This document shows, one piece after another, positions 25,435 through 33,944 of a stretch of 64,000 nt of DNA (within the stretch, counting starts at the first letter, position 1; each line of letters starts with the position of its first letter). A program made the position numbers and the translations under genes. The notes under the pieces were generated by a model. It was given only the letters and a program-made list of their open reading frames with translations. It made no database searches and was not told the DNA's origin. This stretch comes from SB11 sp964584305 (lineage in GTDB: Bacteria > Bacteroidota > Bacteroidia > UBA8524): NCBI GenBank assembly GCA_964584305.1, contig CAZOZL010000004.1, positions 1 through 64,000 on the forward strand. The letters are read 5' to 3'.

Positions 25435-26628
25435 ATGAAAATTCTTGTAGTTTCACACCGAGTACCTTACCCTTTAAAAGACGGGGGGGTAATAGCCATG
25501 CACGCTTTGTTGAAAGGGCTAAAAGCAGCAGGTGCACAGGTGAAATTAGTGTGCCTTAACCCCAAAAAAGATGGAGTAGATGCCACCCAACTACCACAAT
25601 ATTTTTATGATGATTTTGGCTTTGAAGTCTTTGATATTAATACTGATATAAAAGCCATAGATGCGCTTACCAATTTATTTACCAGCAAAGCGTACCACAT
25701 GGTGCGGTTTTATAATAATGGGTTTGCGAAGCTATTAGCCAACACCATTGCAGGCAACAAGTATGATATTATCCATTTAGAAAGCCTATTTGTAACAGGG
25801 TACTTGCCTGTAATGCGCCAGTATTTTAAAGGGGCAATAGCCATGCGGGCGCACAATGTGGAGCACCGTATTTGGCAAAAACTGGCAGCTAATGAGCACC
25901 ACCCAATAAAAAAATGGTATTTAAACCTATTGGCTACCCGCTTAATGAAATATGAAACAAAAGTACTAAGCCAATTAGATGCCTTTATATCGCTAACCCA
26001 AGAGGATGCTGATTTTTTCAGGCAAAGTGGCTTTAAAGGGAAAGCCCATGTTTCGCCGCATGGTATTGATTTAACCCAATTCGAGAAGCAAGAACAGGTA
26101 GAGAACAACTATAAAATATTTCATTTAGGCTCTATGGATTGGATACCCAACCAAGAGGCTATGCGTTGGTTTTTAAATAATGTATGGACATTGGTTGTAA
26201 AAAATGTACCCCAAGCACAGTTTTATCTTGCAGGGAAAAAAATACCTCAATGGATATATGATAGGCAGGATACCAATGTACATATAGAGGGTGAAGTACC
26301 TAACGCCATTGAGTTTATGAAAGGTAAAAATATAATGGTAGTGCCTTTACTAAGCGGCAGCGGTATCCGTATAAAAATACTTGAAGGTATGGCATTGGGC
26401 AAAGCCATAGTTTCTACCCCACGTGGGGCGGCAGGTATTAACTGTACAAACAATAAAAATATACTAATTGGCAATACACCTGAGCAATTAGCAGCACACA
26501 TAATAGAGCTATTAAACGATGGTGATAAACGCAACCTGATAGGACAAAATGCCCGCCAACTTATTGAGCAACAGTATGAAAATAATGGAGTTTGCAAAAA
26601 AGTAGTCGAGTTTTATAAAACGATTTAG
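25435..26628 (+). CDS. Family 4 (GT-B) glycosyltransferase
   Basis: A 397-residue cytoplasmic glycosyltransferase. The N-terminal Rossmann domain starts KILVVSHRVPYPLKDGGVIA, with a Gly-rich acceptor loop. The C-terminal donor domain has FHLGSMDWIPNQEAMRWFLN and the GT4 nucleotide-sugar motif PLLSGSGIRIKILEGMALGK, where the E-x7-E type acidic residues sit, then AIVSTPRGAAGI. It starts three bases after the LptF/G stop and is probably cotranscribed, consistent with a role in LPS or surface glycan synthesis. Confidence 0.9.
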   Translation: MKILVVSHRVPYPLKDGGVIAMHALLKGLKAAGAQVKLVCLNPKKDGVDATQLPQYFYDDFGFEVFDINTDIKAIDALTNLFTSKAYHMVRFYNNGFAKLLANTIAGNKYDIIHLESLFVTGYLPVMRQYFKGAIAMRAHNVEHRIWQKLAANEHHPIKKWYLNLLATRLMKYETKVLSQLDAFISLTQEDADFFRQSGFKGKAHVSPHGIDLTQFEKQEQVENNYKIFHLGSMDWIPNQEAMRWFLNNVWTLVVKNVPQAQFYLAGKKIPQWIYDRQDTNVHIEGEVPNAIEFMKGKNIMVVPLLSGSGIRIKILEGMALGKAIVSTPRGAAGINCTNNKNILIGNTPEQLAAHIIELLNDGDKRNLIGQNARQLIEQQYENNGVCKKVVEFYKTI

Positions 26629-26866
26629 GCAACAGGTTAATTTAGATAGAAACAAAATGCACTCCAACAGTTAGCTTGTACCGCATAGTATTGTGCTGCC
26701 GTCCCGTTTGGGGGGGGAAGTGCTTAGGAAGTGGAGTACCCCAAAAAAAATTATTCAGCTTACTGAAAATAAAATAAATACTTTTAAACCTATACCATCA
26801 GGTGTATTAGACACCAAATACAGATGAAAAAATAGAAATCTACAAAATAAAAGAGTGTAAATATTT

Positions 26867-26911
26867 ATATAGTTAGGATTCCTAACTATATTTGCACTGA
26901 CAATATTGTCA
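26867..26911. promoter_or_regulatory. Double-palindrome operator and promoter of the MarR operon
   Basis: Two perfect palindromes. The first (26867-26891) has 12-base arms, ATATAGTTAGGA and its complement, around a single T. The second (26898-26911) is TGACAATATTGTCA. The TATATTTG -7 box (26887-26894) overlaps the end of the first and is six bases from the second. Bound repressor here would block transcription. The rest of the gap 26629-26866 shows no gene. Confidence 0.75.
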
Positions 26912-26931
26912 ACCAATTAAAATATATAACA

Positions 26932-27165
26932 ATGAGTAAGTCAATTTTTTATCACGCAGGATGTTCAGTATGTTTAAGTGCAGAGCAAGACATTTTAAAC
27001 CTTATTAACCCTTCTGATGTAGAGGTTGTAAATTTTGCAGAAGGAAAATTACGAATTGAAGAAGCTGAAAGAGCAGGCGTAAAATCTGTTCCAGCATTGG
27101 TAACTCCAAATGGAAACGTACTTCATATTAATTTCGGGGCATCTATGGAAGATGTAAAAGGATAA
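26932..27165 (+). CDS. Small thioredoxin-fold protein with CSVC motif
   Basis: A 77-residue cytoplasmic protein. The N-terminal strand leads to the redox motif GCSVC (Cys9? region, residues 10-14), followed by a helix (LSAEQDILNLI) and the cis-Pro region KSVPALVTPNGNVLHINFGA, which is the glutaredoxin/thioredoxin layout in short form. It is the first gene behind the double palindrome and is followed after 31 bases by a secreted protein. Likely role: thiol redox chemistry or metal handling in this unit. The electron donor is unknown. Confidence 0.78.
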   Translation: MSKSIFYHAGCSVCLSAEQDILNLINPSDVEVVNFAEGKLRIEEAERAGVKSVPALVTPNGNVLHINFGASMEDVKG

Positions 27166-27196
27166 AATTTATTAACTACCATAAATTTAAAAAAAA

Positions 27197-27922
27197 ATGA
27201 AAAACATAATATTAATATTCGTAGCAATACTTTCTTTTAGTACTACACTTTTTGCCTGTGATAACTGTGGCGATTATGATAATGCTAACTTTAAAATCAA
27301 AAAAGTTTCTGTATCTCATAATGCAACTATTTCAAGCACTACTTGGGAAATAGAAGTGGTAGGAAATGCAGGAAAAACAACCCCAAAACCAGTAGGCAAG
27401 CTAAATGGCGCACCAGTCTTAGCATACGTTTTTCCAACATCATTAAAGCCAACCGATGTTGGTTTTAGTCAAACAAACGGAATTGTGGCATTGGCTTTAA
27501 CTTCGCACCCCGATTTTGATGATACTCCACTTTGGGACGAAAACAATGATAAAAACTATGCTAATGATGGTATAATATGGCATCCACATTGGGTAGTTTT
27601 AATAGAAGATAAAAGAGTGGAGGGTGGATTGGCCGTTAAGCAATTTGATAAAAGCGATACTTCTGTTGTATTACCGCCAACTAACCCAGGGATGCCCATG
27701 TATATGGACTCTCCAGGTTTTCAAGTTACTACAAAGGGAAATACCATAAAAGTGGTGGTTCCTGATTACCGTATGAATAATAGAACAGATTTTAAATATG
27801 ATGGAGTAGCTTGCTATATGCAAGTAAATACCGATATGAAAGACAAACCAATGTTGGGCGTTTACAAAGTTTACAGTGTAGCGAGTGGCGATCTTTCCCT
27901 ACCCTATACGGTAAAAAAATAA
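27197..27922 (+). CDS. Secreted protein of unknown function in the MarR operon
   Basis: A 241-residue protein with a signal peptide (IILIFVAILSFSTTLFA). The mature N-terminus begins with a CDNCGDYD motif, a vicinal CxxC that could bind metal or form a disulfide. The rest is a beta-rich domain with conserved-looking His and acidic residues (TSHPDFDDTPLWDENNDKNY, IIWHPHWVVLIEDKRVEGG), possibly a metal or ligand site. No family is recognised. It is packed between the thioredoxin-like gene and the DUF2024-like gene (four bases downstream), so it should act with them. Confidence 0.72.
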   Translation: MKNIILIFVAILSFSTTLFACDNCGDYDNANFKIKKVSVSHNATISSTTWEIEVVGNAGKTTPKPVGKLNGAPVLAYVFPTSLKPTDVGFSQTNGIVALALTSHPDFDDTPLWDENNDKNYANDGIIWHPHWVVLIEDKRVEGGLAVKQFDKSDTSVVLPPTNPGMPMYMDSPGFQVTTKGNTIKVVVPDYRMNNRTDFKYDGVACYMQVNTDMKDKPMLGVYKVYSVASGDLSLPYTVKK

Positions 27923-27926
27923 ACCT

Positions 27927-28190
27927 ATGGAAGTAGCTGTTTGGGACACCTATTTGGAAAGGGAAGGTGGATTAATTATGCATTTTGATATTCTTGTTGA
28001 AAAGAAGTTAACTAACAAGACTACTATATTTGATTTTGGAGAAACCTATTTAAAAGGAAAACCTTTTAAAAGTGGCAAAATAACTGCAAAAATGTGTGAG
28101 TTTTGCCATATTGAAAGTGCACCACCATCAATAATTGATGAGATTAAAAATAAAGGTTATGCTATTATTGAAATAGAAAACTGTAATTAG
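27927..28190 (+). CDS. DUF2024-like protein
   Basis: An 87-residue cytoplasmic protein that matches DUF2024 in my memory: it starts MEVAVWDTYLEREGGLIMHF and contains the CEFCHIESAP motif (CxxCH) and the end GYAIIEIENCN. The family is small and uncharacterised. The three Cys and the His could bind metal. It is the last gene before a strong terminator at 28197-28231. Confidence 0.82.
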   Translation: MEVAVWDTYLEREGGLIMHFDILVEKKLTNKTTIFDFGETYLKGKPFKSGKITAKMCEFCHIESAPPSIIDEIKNKGYAIIEIENCN

Positions 28191-28196
28191 TACTTT

Positions 28197-28231
28197 ACCT
28201 GCTGAATGTTTAAAATTCAGCAGGTATTTTT
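28197..28231 (+). terminator. Intrinsic terminator between the DUF2024-like gene and marR
   Basis: Perfect 11-base arms ACCTGCTGAAT / ATTCAGCAGGT with a seven-base loop, followed by ATTTTTAT. It ends only five bases before the marR ATG. Confidence 0.85.
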
Positions 28232-28235
28232 ATAA

Positions 28236-28847
28236 ATGAAAAAAAGTGTTTTTAATATCGAGTTTCAACAAAAAAGCATAACAAGTAAAATTGTTATCAG
28301 TCTTGAACGTATTTCGGAAGTGTTTAAAACCCTACTATGGGAATACGCAAAAGTTATTGGTATAAGCCCAATTCAAATCCAAATACTTATTTTTATTGCG
28401 TACCACAAACAACAGCTTTGCAATGTGAGCCATTTGGCAAAAGAGTTTAATATTACAAAAGCAACCATAAGTGATGCTATTCGGGTGCTGGATAAAAAAG
28501 GGTTTATTGTAAAGGATTATTCAAAAAAAGATAATCGTAGCTACTCAATTTTCTTATCCCGCTTAGGTAAAAAAACAGTTGCCGAAACCGAAAATTTTGC
28601 AAACCCAATAGAAGAACAGTTAAAAAACGTTGAAATTTCAAATTTAGAAAACGTATTTGAAACTTTAAGTAACTTAATTTATCAATTAAATACTACTGGA
28701 ATTTTAACCGTTCAGCGAACTTGTTTTGGTTGCAAGTTTTATGATAAATCTAAAAATAGTGCCTATTGTACTTTAATGGAGAAAGAATTGTTAACCTCTG
28801 ATATTAGGTTGGATTGCCCAGAGTATGAAGAAACTATTAGCAGCTAA
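28236..28847 (+). CDS. MarR-family regulator with C-terminal Cys cluster
   Basis: A 203-residue transcription factor. The winged-helix DNA-binding domain spans about residues 40-115: QLCNVSHLAKEFNITKATIS is the recognition unit, followed by DAIRVLDKKGFIVKDYSKKD and the wing. The last 40 residues carry four Cys in the pattern CFGCKFYDKS, then YCTLMEKE, then LDCPEYEE (C-x2-C-x12-C-x15-C by eye), a likely metal or iron-sulfur site not present in ordinary MarR proteins. The two palindromes upstream of the operon are its natural targets. Confidence 0.85.
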   Translation: MKKSVFNIEFQQKSITSKIVISLERISEVFKTLLWEYAKVIGISPIQIQILIFIAYHKQQLCNVSHLAKEFNITKATISDAIRVLDKKGFIVKDYSKKDNRSYSIFLSRLGKKTVAETENFANPIEEQLKNVEISNLENVFETLSNLIYQLNTTGILTVQRTCFGCKFYDKSKNSAYCTLMEKELLTSDIRLDCPEYEETISS

Positions 28848-28891
28848 TAGGGGATGGGATGAACGTTTAAACTACCTAAAGAGAAACAAAA

Positions 28892-29233
28892 ATGAAGCAT
28901 TACCTGTTTTCATACGGAACGCTGCAATTAGAGAAAGTACAGAAAGAAACGTATGGGCGTATTTTATCAGGAGATAAAGACACACTGAGAAAATATAAAT
29001 TGGAAGCATTAAAAATTACCAATGTGAGTGTACTTACAAAAAGCGGACAAAGTTTTCATCCTATAGCCATAAAAACCAATGATTCGGAGGATTGTATTGA
29101 AGGGTTTATTTTTGAAATTACAGAGCAGGAACTTTTTGAAACAGATAAATACGAAGTCAATGATTATAAGAGGGTATTAGAAACATTTGTTTCAGGAAAG
29201 AAGGCTTGGATATATATTGCTAAGAATAAATAG
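28892..29233 (+). CDS. Gamma-glutamylcyclotransferase-like (AIG2) protein
   Basis: A 113-residue cytoplasmic protein of the GGCT/AIG2 fold. The N-terminal substrate loop is LFSYGTLQLEKVQ, and the catalytic acid lies in ETDKYEVNDYKRV (Glu of the YE pair, about residue 90), followed by the C-terminal strand KKAWIYIA. Such proteins release 5-oxoproline from gamma-glutamyl amines. It follows marR by 44 bases and may be part of the same transcript, or be independent. Confidence 0.85.
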   Translation: MKHYLFSYGTLQLEKVQKETYGRILSGDKDTLRKYKLEALKITNVSVLTKSGQSFHPIAIKTNDSEDCIEGFIFEITEQELFETDKYEVNDYKRVLETFVSGKKAWIYIAKNK

Positions 29234-29479
29234 CTATTAAAGAAGGGACAACTATCGTTAGAATTTGAACTGACATATTGGGCAATTGCATTTATTTAGA
29301 TAATTATTACTGGAATGAAAAACAATGTAACCAACAGGGCATACTATTAAAAAACACGGTAACTTTATGAAGTGTTGTTTCGACCACTGACACTTGATAG
29401 AATACGTAGAGAAATGAAAATTTGTAAAACAGAATCAAATAAAAAAGCAATTATAAAAGAAGTAGAAACTAAATAATAA

Positions 29480-29737
29480 TAGCAGAAAGCAAGTAAAATA
29501 AAGTGGAGGCTTATAGTATCATTTTTAATAACAATAGCATCATTAAACGTATTAGGGCGATCAGCCAAAGACAAAATTTGGAATAGGGGTTGCCTATGAA
29601 ACAATATTATTAAATCCAAAGCATAATACTTTTGGTTTGATAGAGGTAAGTTTCATATTGGATATGCACTTGAGTTTGCATACGACCCTAATGATAACCA
29701 CCTTAGTTTGGGTTTTCATGTGGGATATGATTTTTAG
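29480..29737 (+). pseudogene. Decayed outer-membrane beta-barrel protein
   Basis: In the 680-base gap 29234-29913, plus-strand fragments in different frames read like a barrel protein: a signal-like stretch (WRLIVSFLITIASLNVLG near 29500-29560), then GIGVAYETILLNPK (frame of 29580), then, after a frame change, FHIGYALEFAYDPNDNHLSL and GFHVGYDF with a stop at 29737. The final Phe before the stop is the usual barrel end. At least two frame breaks separate the pieces. No other feature is seen in this gap. Confidence 0.45.
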
Positions 29738-29913
29738 CAGCAGCTATTTTTATACGCAAATAATCATTGTTTGGCAATGGACTTTACTTACTTAACTGAA
29801 TAACAGCATTGTAAATTGTAAAATTGCTGCTTACTCTTAAAAATCTACACTTCATCACTTCGTTAATATTTACAAAGCAGTATTATGTTACTTTTGAATA
29901 AACATTAATTACC

Positions 29914-30840
29914 ATGCAAACAATATTAGGAGCGGGAGGTATAATAGGTATAGAATTGGCTAAGCACTTACCCCAATACACTAAACATATACGTTTGGTT
30001 AATCGTAACCCAAAACAAGTAAATGCCTATGATGAGCTTTTTAAAGCAGACTTGTTAAACAAAGAACAAGTACTAAAAGCAGTAGAAGGCAGTGAGGTGG
30101 TGTATTTAACAGCTGGCTTACCGTATAGAACCGAAGTATGGAAACGTGATTGGTCTATTGTAATGCAAAACACTATTGCTGCTTGCAAGGCACACAATGC
30201 TAAGTTAGTGTTTTTTGATAATGTATATATGTATGGCAAGGTGAACGGAGAAATGACCGAAAATTTGCCCAATAATCCCGCCAGCGAAAAAGGGAAGGCA
30301 CGTACTAAAATAGTGCAAATGCTTAGGGATGAAATAAAGGCAGGGAATATTACTGCCACCATAGCCCGTAGTGCTGATTTTTATGGCCCTAAAGCTAATT
30401 TAAGTATTACGGCAATGTTAGTTTTTATGAACTTAGCAAAGGGTAAAAAAGCCCAACTATTACTTGCCGACAATCTTAAACATAGCTATACTTACACGCC
30501 TGATGCAGGCAAGTTTACTGCCTTATTGGGCAATAGCCCCAATGCCTTTGGACAAGAATGGCACTTGCCCACGGCCAAGCCAGCCCTCACAGGAAAACAA
30601 TTTATTGAAATGGCAGCTAATGCCATTAATACAAAACCCAACTACATGGTAGTGCCTAAATGGATGCTGGGCATAATTGGCTGGTTTAATAAAGATGTGA
30701 AAGAAGGTATGGAAATATTGTACCAAAACGAGGTAGAGTATGTTTTTAATAGCGATAAATTTGAAAAGCATTTTAATGTACAACCCACCCCATACGCAGA
30801 GGGTATAAAAGAAACAGCAACATATTATAAAAGTAATTGA
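29914..30840 (+). CDS. NAD(P)-binding epimerase/dehydratase-like SDR
   Basis: A 308-residue extended short-chain dehydrogenase/reductase. The nucleotide-binding loop is LGAGGIIGIELAKHL at the N-terminus (GxxGxxG type), followed by RLVNRNPKQVN and VYLTAGLPYRTEVW. The usual Tyr-x3-Lys is not obvious; FFDNVYMYGKVNGEMTE supplies a YMYGK segment that could stand in. Sequence features fit atypical SDRs of the NmrA/epimerase type that act on unknown substrates. It stands alone between a pseudogene and a convergent operon. Confidence 0.8.
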   Translation: MQTILGAGGIIGIELAKHLPQYTKHIRLVNRNPKQVNAYDELFKADLLNKEQVLKAVEGSEVVYLTAGLPYRTEVWKRDWSIVMQNTIAACKAHNAKLVFFDNVYMYGKVNGEMTENLPNNPASEKGKARTKIVQMLRDEIKAGNITATIARSADFYGPKANLSITAMLVFMNLAKGKKAQLLLADNLKHSYTYTPDAGKFTALLGNSPNAFGQEWHLPTAKPALTGKQFIEMAANAINTKPNYMVVPKWMLGIIGWFNKDVKEGMEILYQNEVEYVFNSDKFEKHFNVQPTPYAEGIKETATYYKSN

Positions 30841-30876
30841 AGTTGCCTCCGCGCTGTAATTCTTATAAGCGGTAGT

Positions 30877-32406
30877 TTAGCGGCTAATTAAAAATTTTTT
30901 AACTACAAAACTGTTGTTGCTACTTGCTTTTACAGTATAAAAGCCTTGTGCTAAGTTTGAGGTATTAATTTCTAATTCTGTTGAGTGGAAAATATCTTCT
31001 AATACTTTACGTCCTTGTGCATCAAATATTTCAACTAATATGGGCTCGTCAAAATCGTTTTTAAGTCTTAAAGTAGTTTTGTTTGCTGTGGGGTTAGGAT
31101 ATAGTGTAAATTGAGGTTGTTTTGTGAGGGTAGTAACGGCAAGAATTTGTTTTTTATAAAATGCGCTAACCTTGTCAATTGCATCATTTAGTTTGCAAAC
31201 ACTACTTAAATTATTTGCATTTCCCCTATCCCATACAAAAGCAATATCAATGCGTAAATAATCTTTCGATTTTAAGTTAACAGGTCCAATGCTGCCCAGC
31301 ATTGTACGCTTGCCCGCAGGAAAGGCAGAACCCAATTCTGTCCAGCCGCTTAGGTTGCAGGGATCGCCATTGTATATATGGCGGGTAGGCAATAAACTTT
31401 TATATCCGTTAGACCCTTCTGTGAGTGGCGTATTATCACGCCAAGTATGTTTTAAATAATTATAAAACTCTTGCGGTGAGGCTGGTATTCCTCTTGGGCT
31501 ATTATCCATAGCTATTTCCATAGTTTGTTGTAAACTATGCGACAAAAAAACTACAGCCTGCGATGGAGGATTAAGCCCATACCCGCTAATTGTACCGTCC
31601 ATAGTATCACTATTATATACTAAGTAAGCATTTTTTGAAGGGTTGGTACTTATATAATTGTCATTTTCATCGCCCAGCAAAAAATCACTCCAAATACCTG
31701 CAAATACAGAGTCGTAATTGTTTAATGAACGATTGATAAAACTTAATTGTAAGAAAATAGTATTTTCAACATCAGGTATATTAGTATATTGATATACCAT
31801 GCCGTGTACCTCAACTCCCATAGGCAAACCACCGCTGGAAAAATGGGTATTTGCATTATCATTTGCTATGAAATAAGCGGCTTCATCGCCTCTTATGAAA
31901 GGGTATTCGCCCAATTGTGGTTCATAAATTCTATTGGCATTAAAATCGACAAAGGGGGCAAGTATTTTTGCAAAACCTTTTCCTTGTGGGCTGCTTCCTT
32001 TCCAGTTTCTAATACCAGCTGGCATGGCATATCCTTGCTTGTTATAGTTGGTTTTGTGGTTATTAATTTCTTGTTGGCTCACTTTATAAATAGTGTTCCA
32101 AGTGGCACTATCTGCGGCTTGGGCGGTAGCGGTATCCAAAGGACCTGCCCAAAAATCGTTTTGCGAGTTGTTTAGTTGTGCGGCAATGTGAAGGTTGCCG
32201 TTGTTTTTTCCGCCAATCCAAAATTGGGCGAGTGCAATAGATTTTTTAGTAGAATTTTTTGGTATTTCTAAACCGCCAGAAAACAGCCTTCCATTTGCAT
32301 TTACACTTGCATTGGTATTGTTGGCGTTTAAAACAGTTTGGGGTTGCGCACGCAACCCCAAAACGGTAATATGTATGAATAAGTATAATAGTATGCCTTT
32401 TTGCAT
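30877..32406 (-). CDS. T9SS type A cargo protein
   Basis: Secreted protein of about 509 residues. The ATG at 32406 gives MQKGILLYLFIHITVLGLRA, a signal peptide; the two codons before it start with TTG. The long central region (FWIGGKNNGNLHIAAQLNNS, FAKILAPFVDFNANRIYEPQ) is of a kind found in secreted Bacteroidota proteins, function unknown. The last 75 residues are a type A sorting domain: FTLYPNPTANKTTLRL, VEIFDAQGRKVLE, NLAQGFYTVKA, KKFLISR. It lies 26 bases after the anti-sigma gene, so it should share the sigma operon and be controlled with it. Confidence 0.9.
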   Translation of the reverse strand: MQKGILLYLFIHITVLGLRAQPQTVLNANNTNASVNANGRLFSGGLEIPKNSTKKSIALAQFWIGGKNNGNLHIAAQLNNSQNDFWAGPLDTATAQAADSATWNTIYKVSQQEINNHKTNYNKQGYAMPAGIRNWKGSSPQGKGFAKILAPFVDFNANRIYEPQLGEYPFIRGDEAAYFIANDNANTHFSSGGLPMGVEVHGMVYQYTNIPDVENTIFLQLSFINRSLNNYDSVFAGIWSDFLLGDENDNYISTNPSKNAYLVYNSDTMDGTISGYGLNPPSQAVVFLSHSLQQTMEIAMDNSPRGIPASPQEFYNYLKHTWRDNTPLTEGSNGYKSLLPTRHIYNGDPCNLSGWTELGSAFPAGKRTMLGSIGPVNLKSKDYLRIDIAFVWDRGNANNLSSVCKLNDAIDKVSAFYKKQILAVTTLTKQPQFTLYPNPTANKTTLRLKNDFDEPILVEIFDAQGRKVLEDIFHSTELEINTSNLAQGFYTVKASSNNSFVVKKFLISR

Positions 32407-32432
32407 TGGCAAATAAATAATTTTTTTAGGGA

Positions 32433-33944
32433 TTAAAAACGGTAGCGCAATCCTACTGAACCTGTTATAATTCTATAATTTTGGCGCATACCCGCACTCA
32501 CTTTCATTACATTGCTAATACCGTGTTGGTAGGTAGTTTCAAATAATATAGAGTACCGTTTGTTTAGCTTATAATTTACACCAATACCTGCCAATATATT
32601 AATACCTGCCGTAGTTTTATACGGGTTGTTGGCTGATGAAAATTCATTTATACCAGTAAGTCTTTCGTTTAGTAGATGCCCTTTTTGGGTAAAGCGAAGG
32701 TTTATTGCCGCACCCGTAGTGGCAAATAAGCTAAATTTATTTGTTTTGTATAAGTTAAGTTCAACCTGTATTGGCACATCTATAAAGCTAATAGTATTAG
32801 TGGTATTAGCTTTAGCCATTTCAGTACGTTCAACGGTGTCAATACGTGTAGTAGTACCTATTGGTTGTTGGGTTACAGGGTCTAAAATTATGCCTGTTAC
32901 TGTTTCGGTAGTGGTATATTGGTATTCTCTTTCAAGGTTAATCCTTTGGTTAAATCGGCTATATTGTACTCCCGCACGCAGTGTTAAAAACTCTTTAACA
33001 GCATAGTTTATTCGTGCGCCAAGCATCATGCCCAGTGTGTAGCTTTCAGCATTTCGTTTTGCTTCAACATAGGTAGGGGCAATTCCACTACTTTTAAGGG
33101 TACGCATAGCATAGTTACTACCTGCATACATATCAACCATAAATTTGCTAAAGTTTTTTGGAGGTTCTATTGCTGCTTTACTTTGTTTGGCACTTTTATC
33201 CGTTTTATTTGTCTTTTCTATTCCTTCATTTTTTGGAGGTAAAACAGTAGTGGTTAAAGCGGTACTATTTTTTGTAGGTTCTATTGTTTCCTTATCTTTT
33301 TCAGCACCTTTATTATCTATTTTTTCTATCGCTTCACTTTTTGTAGAAGTACTTGCGGTTAAATTAGCATCATTTTTTGGTTGCTCATCTTTAGCAAGCG
33401 CAGCACTATTTGTAGTGTTTTTAGTAGTAGCTTTTTTATGGGTTGGGATAATTGTATTAGTTTCAATTCCAGTAACTAAAGTTGCTGCACTTCCTTTTTG
33501 TGGGGTTATATCTTGCTTAGCTGCACCGCCATTGTTTTGGGTAGCTAAAGGTAAGTGGTTAGTTTTTGTGTCGATATTTGCAGACGTATTATTTGTATAA
33601 TTTTTAATTAATACCGCTTTGCTATTATTTATTTTTAGTGGAGTACTATTATCCAGTTTTGCCGCTTGAATAGTGTGGTTATGCTTTTGGATGGTATATA
33701 CCCTTGCTGTTTGTTGCAATATGTCAGTATCAGTATTAATAAAATAAGTGATACCAGTTACCGTTGCCAATAGTATAAATGAACCTATGGCTACGCCTTT
33801 TTTGCCTTTAAAATAATTAATGGCACGGTGCAAAGGCGTGCGGCTCGCCTCTATCCCTTTCCAAACGTGTTCAGGGGTTTCTACTGAGAAGTTTCCCAGT
33901 TTCCCTCTAAACAGTTCGTCAATATTATTTTTTTCGTTACTCAT
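32433..33944 (-). CDS. Dual-membrane anti-sigma factor-like protein (inner-membrane anchor plus outer-membrane barrel)
   Basis: A 503-residue protein with three parts. Residues 1-48 are cytosolic (NIDELFRGKLGNFSVETPEH, then VWKGIEASR), resembling the sigma-binding tails of Bacteroidota. A single helix follows at about 50-68 (GVAIGSFILLATVTGITYFI). A polar Lys/Thr/Asn/Ala linker of about 195 residues then leads to a C-terminal PorT-like beta-barrel from about 265 (FMVDMYAGSNYAMRTLK, LTLRAGVQYSRFNQRI), ending in LRYRF with the aromatic barrel signature. It overlaps the ECF sigma gene by one base (TAATG). This matches the dual membrane-spanning anti-sigma (Dma) design reported for Bacteroides thetaiotaomicron. 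Confidence 0.85.
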   Translation of the reverse strand: MSNEKNNIDELFRGKLGNFSVETPEHVWKGIEASRTPLHRAINYFKGKKGVAIGSFILLATVTGITYFINTDTDILQQTARVYTIQKHNHTIQAAKLDNSTPLKINNSKAVLIKNYTNNTSANIDTKTNHLPLATQNNGGAAKQDITPQKGSAATLVTGIETNTIIPTHKKATTKNTTNSAALAKDEQPKNDANLTASTSTKSEAIEKIDNKGAEKDKETIEPTKNSTALTTTVLPPKNEGIEKTNKTDKSAKQSKAAIEPPKNFSKFMVDMYAGSNYAMRTLKSSGIAPTYVEAKRNAESYTLGMMLGARINYAVKEFLTLRAGVQYSRFNQRINLEREYQYTTTETVTGIILDPVTQQPIGTTTRIDTVERTEMAKANTTNTISFIDVPIQVELNLYKTNKFSLFATTGAAINLRFTQKGHLLNERLTGINEFSSANNPYKTTAGINILAGIGVNYKLNKRYSILFETTYQHGISNVMKVSAGMRQNYRIITGSVGLRYRF

